Source: Nitrososphaera sp035547955 (lineage in GTDB: Archaea > Thermoproteota > Nitrososphaeria > Nitrososphaerales > Nitrososphaeraceae). Taken from it: a stretch of DNA of 11,405 nucleotides. The stretch covers positions 1 to 11,405 of the forward strand of contig DASZTR010000107.1 in assembly GCA_035547955.1 (NCBI GenBank), given 5' to 3'. This document shows, piece by piece, positions 6,611-11,405 of the stretch (position 1 is the first letter of the stretch; each line of letters begins with the position of its first letter). A model generated the notes under the pieces. It made no database searches. It had not been told where the DNA came from and saw only the letters and a program-made list of their open reading frames with translations. Position numbers and translations under genes: made by a program.

Positions 6611-6884
6611 CGTATATACATATACACATACACTTGTCGCGCGGCCCGTACAGAACAACAACTCCTCACTTCATCTTCATTGGTGGCATCGCGCTGGATA
6701 GCAATCGCCTTGTGGCGGCGGCAGTTATCATACGTTTGGGGGCTGTACGCACCGCCGGTCATTTGATGTCAACTAGCGCGACCGCGCCACCATCTTAAGC
6801 AAATGCTTGTGCCGCAGCCAGGCCCATGTCGGAGCCTTCCCCGGTGTCCAGTGCAACTTTGTTCTCAAAAGATGATTTTATGGA
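6611..6884. other. Intergenic stretch without a convincing gene
   Basis: The stretch starts with a TA/CA-rich simple sequence (TATATACATATACACATACAC, about 6613-6632 with small interruptions). A plus-strand frame 6607-6798 begins on a GTG overlapping the previous stop but reads as low-quality sequence. No tRNA, T-run terminator or hairpin stands out. Confidence 0.4.
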
Positions 6885-7976
6885 TCATCCCTCTCGCAGT
6901 GAAGCCATGTCGATAGAGAAGCGGTACTTTACATCGGATTTGAGCATCCTCTCATAGGCCTCATTGACCTTTTGAATGGGGATAACTTCTACCTCAGCAG
7001 TGATGTTGTGTTTGCCGCAAAAGTCTAACATCTCTTGTGTCTCTGCAATACCTCCTATGAGTGAGCCAGAAAGGCTGCGACGCCCAAATATGAGACCGAA
7101 CGCAGATACCGCATGAGGTTTTGATGGTGCGCCAACAAGGGTGAGATTGCCATCAGGGCGAAGGAGTTGGATGTACGTGTCAATGTCATGCTCGGCAGAA
7201 ACAGCATCAAGGATAAAGTCAAAACTGCCGGCATGTTTTTTCATTTGCTCAAAGTCTCGTGAAATGACAACAACTTCATCAGCTCCGAGGCGAAATGCAT
7301 CTTCTCTCTTGCCAGGTGAAGTCGTAAAGACCACGACATGCGCTCCAAGTGCATGAGCAAACTTTACCGCCATATGGCCTAATCCACCAAGGCCGACTAC
7401 GCCAACTTTCTTACCTTTTGTCACGTTCCAGTGACGCAGCGGGGAGTATGTTGTTATTCCGGCGCAGAGCAGAGGAGCAGCCCCGGCGAGATCAATGTTG
7501 GGAGGGATGTGCAAGACAAAGTGCTCTTTGACAACGATGCTGTCAGAGTAGCCGCCATATGTGACACCTCCAAGATGACTGTCTCTTGAGTTGTATGTGT
7601 ATATCACGCCTGGGCAGAACTGCTCAAGACCTGCCTCGCAGTTGGGACAGGTACCATCGGAATCTACCATACATCCGACCGCAGCAAGGTCGCCCGGCTT
7701 GAACTTGGTTACTGCCGAGCCAATCTTGGTTACACGACCGACAATCTCGTGTCCGGGCACACATGGATATACAGTACCTGCCCATTCACTACGGACTGTA
7801 TGGAGGTCCGAGTGGCAGATTCCGCAGAAAAGGATTTCAATCTGAACGTCGTCGTCTTTTGGCTCACGGCGCGGGATAGTGGTAGGGGAAAGCGGTAAGG
7901 TCGCGCTTGTAGCACTGTATGCTTTCGCCTTGTACTGACCAGAGCGTGATTGATCTTGAAATTGCGTCGTCGACAT
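6885..7976 (-). CDS. Zinc-dependent alcohol dehydrogenase (MDR family, YahK/cinnamyl-alcohol type)
   Basis: A 363-residue medium-chain dehydrogenase, interconverting alcohols and aldehydes with NAD(P)H. Visible: catalytic zinc ligands C54 (FCGICHSDLH) and H76-E77 (VPGHEIVG), third ligand C171 (LLCAGITTYSPL), the nucleotide-binding GLGGLG at 195-200, and the family end EAYERMLKSDVKYRF. The structural zinc lobe reads DSDGTCPNCEAGLEQFC: three cysteines (C110, C113, C121) with Asp107 where the first Cys usually sits. The start is ATG 7976: a TATA box (CTTTATAT, 7999-8006) lies about 27 bases upstream; a GTG at 7997 would sit next to that box. Codon use is less GC-rich than the genes at 1-4800 and the closest families I know are bacterial, so lateral acquisition is plausible. 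The YahK/CAD group usually prefers NADPH and broad aldehydes; the substrate is not known. Confidence 0.93.
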   Translation of the reverse strand: MSTTQFQDQSRSGQYKAKAYSATSATLPLSPTTIPRREPKDDDVQIEILFCGICHSDLHTVRSEWAGTVYPCVPGHEIVGRVTKIGSAVTKFKPGDLAAVGCMVDSDGTCPNCEAGLEQFCPGVIYTYNSRDSHLGGVTYGGYSDSIVVKEHFVLHIPPNIDLAGAAPLLCAGITTYSPLRHWNVTKGKKVGVVGLGGLGHMAVKFAHALGAHVVVFTTSPGKREDAFRLGADEVVVISRDFEQMKKHAGSFDFILDAVSAEHDIDTYIQLLRPDGNLTLVGAPSKPHAVSAFGLIFGRRSLSGSLIGGIAETQEMLDFCGKHNITAEVEVIPIQKVNEAYERMLKSDVKYRFSIDMASLREG

Positions 7977-7998
7977 ATGTCCTCTGTTTGTGGGCACG

Positions 7999-8006
7999 AT
8001 ATAAAG
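7999..8006 (-). promoter_or_regulatory. TATA box for the alcohol dehydrogenase gene
   Basis: Minus-strand CTTTATAT centred about 27 bases upstream of ATG 7976, fitting a leaderless transcript. An AGAGGA sequence also lies just before the ATG and could act as a weak ribosome site. Confidence 0.55.
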
Positions 8007-8208
8007 GAATTTAGCTAAAGTAACACGATAGGTATCAAAGATTCAAAAGCGTGTTTCCTTATTTTTGGTGCCAACATGAGAATCTGTGACATCTAAAGCT
8101 TGACCCATAATTATGCTAGCTATGATCTACACGGGGAATATCAACCCTAGTTTCAGCTCTTAGCTTCGTTGTAGTGGGTTTGTCGAAGTAAAACCGTAAT
8201 CCAGTACA

Positions 8209-8475
8209 TTATCCCCTCATGGATTCTGCTATCCTGGCAAGTTCATCTATTGGCATACGCACTTCAAGTCTGTAAATTATACCCTTACCGTCATCGTCGA
8301 CAACCCAAAGGGAAGACGGATAATCAAATTGGTCTGTATGGACTACAGCGTCGTTCCCGTCGATTGCTGTTGATGTTCCAATTCTAGCGTTGTATCCAAC
8401 CGCGTGTCTTGTATCTCCATCGGAAAAGACGTATTTCCTTGCATTATAGTTGAGAAAAAAGGAGAGGTCGTGTTT
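8209..8475 (-). pseudogene. Start-less fragment resembling the C-terminus of a DUF4367-type protein
   Basis: A minus-strand frame stays open for 88 codons between TAA at 8476-8478 and the TAA stop at 8209-8211, but has no ATG, GTG or TTG before the last third. The translation is protein-like: RKYVFSDGDTRHAVGYNAR, then NDAVVHTDQFDYPSSLWVVD, DDGKGIIYRLEVRMP and a closing IDELARIAESMRG. The end pattern (strand, then a short helix ELxxIAESM) resembles the C-terminal end of DUF4367-type domains, found in secreted or membrane-anchored proteins. The N-terminal part is missing, so this looks like the surviving 3' end of a truncated gene; a frameshift near 8450-8480 is another possibility. No function should be assigned. 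It lies downstream of and on the same strand as the exported repeat protein. Confidence 0.5.
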
Positions 8476-8529
8476 TTATCGGCCTGGAATAATAGATATG
8501 TGCGGATTTTTCTATTGCTACTTCTATTG

Positions 8530-9402
8530 CTACCGCTGATTCCCGCTCTTTGCTGCCGACGCCATCAACGTCATCGTGTCGCAGGCGCTTGCGTTGCCCT
8601 CGATGGAGCACCTGTAATCCCCAGAGATCCACCCTTCTATCTCCTGCTTGCTCACCTGGTTTGGATCTAGGTTTTTGACGGCTTTGGCTGCAAGTATGTC
8701 GTCGCGGTGCTGCTCGCAGAACCACATCATGGGTGCGAGCTGGCTGCTACTATCCGTAGAGTTGCAGACAGCATCGTCCCCAGAAGAGCTTGAAGGAGAA
8801 GAAGAAGCAGAAGCAGCAGACGGCAGACCTCCGCACAGCCATTCCTGAAACGCATGCAAGTTCTGCTCCTCGGTCTTGGAATAGTCAAAGCGGAACACAA
8901 GCTGGTTCCACGTTACAAACGATTGCCAGGGCGCATCAAAGGTCTCTTCCACGTTTGCCGCGTCGGCATAATCCTTTGACAAAAAGTACTTGATGTGTTT
9001 TGGGAGTATTTGCTGCGCTTGAGGCAGCTCCTGGGTGAGATTCCAGAGTACGCTGTCGCGGTGCTGCTCGAAGTAACGCATCATGAAGATGAAGCTGGGG
9101 TTGCTTGTCAGCGTGCAAGAGTCGGCGGTCAAGTCCTGGCACCACCATTTCCCAAACGACTCTAGGTTCTGCTGTTCGGATTTTTGGTAAGAGTAATGCC
9201 ATGCCATCTGTTCGTATTTTATGAACATTTGCTTCGATGAATCCGAAATAGGCGCGTCTGAAGAAGAAGGAGCTGCTGCTTCAGCAGCGGGGACTGTGGC
9301 TGCTACCAAAACCAAGAGCCCCGCCAAAAGTACGGCAACGACAGCATGCGATGCATTTGACGATCTCACCGATAACGACAATAACAACAACATCATCTTC
9401 AT
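8530..9402 (-). CDS. Exported protein with two diverged copies of a Cys-containing domain
   Basis: From ATG 9402 (290 residues): a signal peptide or anchor (MKMMLLLLSL, hydrophobic AVVAVLLAGLLVLVAATVPA, AAEAAA cleavage-like region near 40-44), a Ser-rich linker, then two related segments. Segment 1 (about 64-146) has YQKSEQQNLESFGKWWC, FEQHRD and ends PKHIKYFLSKDY; segment 2 (about 167-264) has YSKTEEQNLHAFQEWLC, CEQHRD and ends SKQEIEGWISGDY. Each has Cys after the Trp and a second Cys 8-23 residues on (C88/C96 and C190/C213), plausible disulfides outside the cell. NLT, NST and NAS sequons would allow archaeal N-glycosylation. Segment 2 carries a Ser/Pro-rich insert. I do not recognise the family. 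The frame also runs back to GTG 9495; ATG 9402 gives a normal signal peptide and lies on the stop of a possible upstream ORF. Confidence 0.78.
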   Translation of the reverse strand: MKMMLLLLSLSVRSSNASHAVVAVLLAGLLVLVAATVPAAEAAAPSSSDAPISDSSKQMFIKYEQMAWHYSYQKSEQQNLESFGKWWCQDLTADSCTLTSNPSFIFMMRYFEQHRDSVLWNLTQELPQAQQILPKHIKYFLSKDYADAANVEETFDAPWQSFVTWNQLVFRFDYSKTEEQNLHAFQEWLCGGLPSAASASSSPSSSSGDDAVCNSTDSSSQLAPMMWFCEQHRDDILAAKAVKNLDPNQVSKQEIEGWISGDYRCSIEGNASACDTMTLMASAAKSGNQR

Positions 9403-9515
9403 CGCCTCTTCCACCTTGCTCCTCTTCCACCTTGGTTTCGTTCTCTTTTTCTTTCCAGAAATGGTATCGATGACAATCCTTCTTCCTCTTCGCACCTAAC
9501 ACAATTCTGACGCAT
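9399..9515 (-). CDS. Possible 38-residue leaderless upstream ORF
   Basis: On the minus strand ATG 9515 opens a 38-codon frame, different from that of the exported protein, ending in a TGA that overlaps ATG 9402 (ATGA). A TATA-like AAAATAATA (9538-9546) is centred 27 bases upstream of ATG 9515, so the mRNA would begin at this codon. The peptide has a CVRC pair, an acidic EEEE run and an Arg/Lys-rich end. Translation coupling to the exported protein is possible. The alternative is that the exported protein is read from GTG 9495 and this frame is an overlap artefact. Confidence 0.3.
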   Translation of the reverse strand: MRQNCVRCEEEEGLSSIPFLERKRERNQGGRGARWKRR

Positions 9516-9537
9516 GGCCTTCGTTGCTTCTATGGAA

Positions 9538-9546
9538 TATTATTTT
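9538..9546 (-). promoter_or_regulatory. TATA box ahead of the exported repeat protein
   Basis: Minus-strand AAAATAATA is the only strong TATA candidate upstream of this gene. Predicted transcription start is about 9515, at the ATG of the possible upstream ORF. Confidence 0.5.
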
Positions 9547-9570
9547 GTCGCGGGTAGGAAAGGACTGTGT

Positions 9571-9733
9571 TCATTCAGGTTCGTTTAGTGCAAGATTTTG
9601 CCCTCTAGGGCCCGGCGGGTAGAAAAACATTGAGGTACGTTTTCTCTATCCACGATCTGTTACTTTCAATCTGTCGCATCTGGCAAGGAAAATATGCCTT
9701 GAGATACGAAATATACTCTACATACGCAGCCAA
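9571..9733 (-). pseudogene. Short frame-broken coding remnant
   Basis: A minus-strand frame from about 9748 (first possible start TTG 9733) reads protein-like: LAAYVEYISYLKAYFPCQMR, then QIESNRSWIEKTYLNVF, and stops at TAG (9604-9606). At a run of five A on the plus strand (9623-9627) the reading shifts naturally to the next frame, giving FYPPGPRGQNLALNEPE and stopping at TGA (9571-9573). Removing one base of the run would join both parts into about 53 residues. No ATG exists in the first part. I read this as a decayed gene end or a small gene with a frameshift; the family is not recognised. Confidence 0.35.
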
Positions 9734-10017
9734 GCTGCAACATGGCTTTTAATTTCTTTTACACACACACATACATGCATCACCCGTGCAACTGCCCACG
9801 CATCACAAACAAGGCGGCGGCTATTTCGCGTACAATCCACATACGCATACTATCTGCGCTTTGTATGCTATTCGCATGTAACAATTCTGGATTCGCACGG
9901 CTTGTACAGTGTGCGTCTCCATACGCAGGGACTATCCTTTCACTCGCGTAGTACTAAGCTAACAACATTCTCATACGCTCCAATATAGCATAGATATAGC
10001 GGGAATTTGCACTCTAC
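9734..10017. other. Gene-poor stretch with simple repeats and repeated CATACGCA
   Basis: This stretch contains a CA-rich run (ACACACACACATACATGCAT, 9761-9780) and the word CATACGCA at 9840-9847 and 9920-9927 (also 9721-9728 just outside), plus CATACGCT at 9972-9979. Open frames here (plus 9742-9951; a start-less minus frame about 9785-9957) have no coherent protein pattern. No RNA gene is recognised. Confidence 0.35.
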
Positions 10018-10024
10018 TTTAATA
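10018..10024 (+). promoter_or_regulatory. TATA box for the Asn/Gly-rich exported protein
   Basis: TTTAATA centred 27 bases upstream of GTG 10048 (18 from TTG 10039). The spacing favours a leaderless transcript beginning at GTG 10048. Confidence 0.5.
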
Positions 10025-10047
10025 GTAAAATCAGATACTTGACGAAT

Positions 10048-10593
10048 GTGGGGAAAAAGAGGTACGACGCTTTTTCAAGGCTGACGTCAACTGTCACTGC
10101 CGTATTGGTATCTGCGATATTGCTCGGCTCGATGCTGGCCATCGGGTATCTGATGAACGTCCAGACGGCGCAGGCAGCAGGGGCTGGAGAAGGAGGCAGT
10201 GACAATAATAATAGTAACAACAATGACCACGGCAAGGGAGGAGAAGGGGCGGATCAACAACCGCTGAATGCACTATTGGGCATTGCTAGAGGAGATGACC
10301 ATGATAGGCACAACAACAGGCACGACAAGAATAATGGCGACGGCGGTGGAAATGACAATAATAACGATAGTGGCGGTGGAAATGACAATAGTAATAATAA
10401 TAACAATGACGACAATGACAGTGGCGGCGACCGTGGTGGTGGAGGACAGGATCAATACTGTTACAGCGCGACAGTTACCAATCCGCTTAACGGTAAGACG
10501 CGCACTGTCAACGTATGCTTTGACAGCCGTTCCGACTGCGATCAAGCTGCGCATAATGACCCTGACTCTGCGTCAGAGTGCGATACGAACTAG
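10048..10593 (+). CDS. Exported Asn/Gly/Asp-rich low-complexity protein with a Cys-bearing C-terminus
   Basis: A 181-residue protein. After a basic start (GKKRYDAFSRL) comes one hydrophobic segment (TAVLVSAILLGSMLAIGYLM) and an AQAAGAG signal-cleavage-like site near residue 45; it is probably exported or anchored outside. Residues about 47-135 are low-complexity Asn, Gly, Asp and His (two copies of GGGNDN inside), likely disordered and possibly metal- or water-binding. The last 45 residues form a small domain: QYCYSATVTNPLNGKTRTVN, VCFDSRSDCDQAAHNDPD and a final SECDTN, with four cysteines that could pair. The exact family is not recognised. GTG 10048 is chosen from TATA spacing; TTG 10039 in the same frame adds three residues. 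The gene is monocistronic in appearance, with a further promoter-like box after it. Confidence 0.72.
   Translation: MGKKRYDAFSRLTSTVTAVLVSAILLGSMLAIGYLMNVQTAQAAGAGEGGSDNNNSNNNDHGKGGEGADQQPLNALLGIARGDDHDRHNNRHDKNNGDGGGNDNNNDSGGGNDNSNNNNNDDNDSGGDRGGGGQDQYCYSATVTNPLNGKTRTVNVCFDSRSDCDQAAHNDPDSASECDTN
10342..10390 (+). repeat. Tandem 30-base period repeat in the low-complexity region
   Basis: GGCGGTGGAAATGACAATA occurs at 10342-10360 and again at 10372-10390, exactly 30 bases apart (10 codons, in frame). It encodes GGGNDN-type units, and the DNA identity indicates recent slippage or duplication rather than only amino-acid bias. Confidence 0.7.
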
Positions 10594-10617
10594 CAAGAGG
10601 AACGCGCTGGAGGCACC

Positions 10618-10628
10618 ATATATAAATT
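10618..10628 (+). promoter_or_regulatory. Strong TATA-like box after the Asn/Gly-rich gene
   Basis: ATATATAAATT lies 25 bases after the stop of the exported protein. A transcript would begin near 10648-10652 and reach either the T run at 10706-10712 (a short RNA) or the deazaflavin-type gene as a leader of about 90 bases. No ORF starts at the expected position. Confidence 0.35.
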
Positions 10629-10705
10629 AGCATTATACAGAGAAGGAAAAAGTCCTACTCCGGAAAACGAAATAACATCAACAACAGCAGTACACGCACC
10701 TATCC

Positions 10706-10712
10706 TTTTTTT
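10706..10712 (+). terminator. Seven-T run ahead of the deazaflavin-type gene
   Basis: TTTTTTT followed by AGGG. It could end transcription from upstream, or be part of the AT-rich promoter of the next gene, as it is centred about 31 bases ahead of ATG 10740. The two readings cannot be separated by eye. Confidence 0.3.
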
Positions 10713-10739
10713 AGGGATGTGTGTATTGTTGTTATCATC

Positions 10740-11135
10740 ATGGTGCTGCCGCCGACCAACGGCTCTTTTGATGCTGCCCATAACCATAAGAATGACAATG
10801 ATGACGATGATGATGCCGATAGCCTGCCGCAATTCCTGTACCTGGACACCAAGGGGTGGAAGACTGGCAAAAGGCACCAGATAGAGATCTGGTTTGTAGA
10901 GCTCGGCGGTAGATATTACATAATGTCAGAGCACCGAGAACGCTCTCATTGGGTCCAGAATATCATGCATGACCCTCACGTTTCCTTTAGCGTCAGCAAC
11001 AGAAAATTCGAGGGAACTGCAAGGACTGTCCGCCAAGAGCAAGAGCTTGGATTAGCAAGGCAAGTCGCAGGATTGATGGACGCAAAATATGGATGGGATG
11101 CTGGATTGATTGTGGAGCTAAGGCCAGCGCAATGA
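10740..11135 (+). CDS. Deazaflavin (F420)-dependent nitroreductase-family protein
   Basis: A 131-residue protein with the split-barrel flavin/F420-binding fold of the Ddn-type family. From ATG 10740: FLYLDTKGWKTGKRHQIEIW (32-51; the family's TTxGRKTGxxR-like signature), WFVELGGRYYIMSEHRERSHWVQN (split at 51-74; the typical strand, turn and ERxxWVxN), HDPHVSFSV (77-85) and a closing strand LIVELRPA. Such proteins use reduced F420, or in some branches flavin or heme, to reduce quinones, nitro compounds or unknown substrates in the cytoplasm or at the membrane. The N-terminus carries a His/Asn/Asp-rich stretch (HNHKNDNDDDDDAD, 14-27) that is not part of the fold. A longer frame starts at GTG 10719 and adds seven hydrophobic residues; ATG 10740 fits the AT-rich box better. 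Confidence 0.83.
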   Translation: MVLPPTNGSFDAAHNHKNDNDDDDDADSLPQFLYLDTKGWKTGKRHQIEIWFVELGGRYYIMSEHRERSHWVQNIMHDPHVSFSVSNRKFEGTARTVRQEQELGLARQVAGLMDAKYGWDAGLIVELRPAQ

Positions 11136-11234
11136 AATAATAATAATATGATGATGATAATCGTGGCAATATGCAAGAAAGACCGCAGAGAGCAATTGGG
11201 CGCTATGGCAATTTTTCAAGACACCTGCCTGCAA

Positions 11235-11405
11235 TCACGGAAGAGGATTTATCTCCCTGATTGTAAAGTCCCTGTATGCCATCGTACCAAACTCGTGCCT
11301 TGCATACACAGAGAGCATGGGTTTACCACTCTCGCTACTACCATCAATAAATGAGTGTGTGAGGGGCAGCGCAGGGTTCACGCCAGGCCTGCATGCACCA
11401 TCGCC
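11235..11405 (-). CDS. C-terminal end of an unidentified gene, cut by the right edge
   Basis: A minus-strand frame is open from the window edge (11405) for 56 codons to TGA at 11235-11237. It reads protein-like: GDGACRPGVNPALPLTHSF, then IDGSSESGKPMLSVYARHEF, and GTMAYRDFTIREINPLP at the end. The alternating pattern with YRDFTIREI near the C-terminus suggests a closing beta strand, as in jelly-roll or concanavalin-like folds, but this is a weak resemblance and I do not assign a family. It is convergent with the deazaflavin-type gene, with about 100 bases between stops. The start and most of the gene lie beyond the window. Confidence 0.55.
   Translation of the reverse strand, partial: GDGACRPGVNPALPLTHSFIDGSSESGKPMLSVYARHEFGTMAYRDFTIREINPLP

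Noticed and set aside
6607..6798. 63-codon plus-strand frame starting on a GTG overlapping the previous stop
   Set aside because: It begins in TA/CA simple sequence, has no coherent fold pattern, and the overlap alone is weak evidence.
6827..6958. 43-codon plus-strand frame (ATG 6827) near the 3' end of the dehydrogenase
   Set aside because: More than half is antisense to the dehydrogenase coding end, and the TATA candidate upstream is weak.
9742..9951. 69-codon plus-strand frame with several cysteines
   Set aside because: It opens on a CA microsatellite and has irregular composition; cysteines are scattered without a metal-site pattern, and the opposite strand is equally open in part.
10342..10420. 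Possible CRISPR-like array in the repeated region
   Set aside because: Only two 19-base units, in frame and coding; no spacers of uniform length and no cas genes.
10273..10554. Hydrophobic minus-strand frame opposite the Asn/Gly-rich gene
   Set aside because: It is the antisense shadow of AAT/GAC/GGT repeats, which gives artificial Ile/Val runs.
11148..11354. 68-codon plus-strand frame after the deazaflavin-type gene
   Set aside because: It begins in an ATG/ATA simple repeat and overlaps a better minus-strand coding end at 11235-11405.

Overview
The window reads as a chromosomal segment of an ammonia-oxidising archaeon of the Nitrososphaera type (Nitrososphaerota/Thaumarchaeota, group I.1b). 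The grounds are: archaeal AT-rich TATA boxes about 25-30 bases ahead of start codons with no Shine-Dalgarno (leaderless genes); a split transketolase next to a short transaldolase; a hemerythrin-like protein; a small CPCC zinc-ribbon protein; a deazaflavin-dependent reductase; and Asn/Ser-rich exported proteins. Genus is inference; no rRNA or tRNA gene was found.

Left part (1-4800), GC-rich and densely packed. The C-terminal half of transketolase (open to the left edge) overlaps a transaldolase by ATGA, forming a non-oxidative pentose phosphate pair. The transaldolase stop shares a CTAG with the stop of a convergent two-gene operon on the minus strand: a MoxR-type AAA+ ATPase followed by a VWA (MIDAS) protein, i.e. 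a chelatase/remodelling pair with unknown target. Divergent from that operon is a hemerythrin-like protein; both directions have well placed TATA boxes.

Middle part (4800-6900), short single-gene units. There is an ABM-type ferredoxin-like-fold protein, a convergent ribbon-helix-helix (RHH) protein probably binding DNA, a divergent zinc-ribbon protein, and an unrecognised 91-residue protein. An 18-base element (17/18 identical) occurs ahead of the ABM-type gene and again at the start of the zinc-ribbon gene. 6611-6884 holds no convincing gene.

Right part (6885-11405), accessory in character. A zinc alcohol dehydrogenase looks like a lateral acquisition. Next to it is a start-less fragment of a DUF4367-like protein, then an exported protein made of two diverged copies of an unrecognised Cys-containing domain, preceded by a possible 38-residue leaderless upstream ORF. 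A 500-base gene-poor stretch follows (9516-10018) with a short frame-broken coding remnant and a cluster of CATACGCA words. Then come an exported Asn/Gly/Asp-rich protein with a Cys-bearing C-terminus, a deazaflavin-dependent nitroreductase-type protein, and the C-terminal end of a minus-strand gene running off the right edge.

No CRISPR array, insertion sequence or replication origin was seen. The nearest things to an undescribed system are the AAA+/VWA pair and the duplicated exported domain; neither can be given a specific function from sequence alone.
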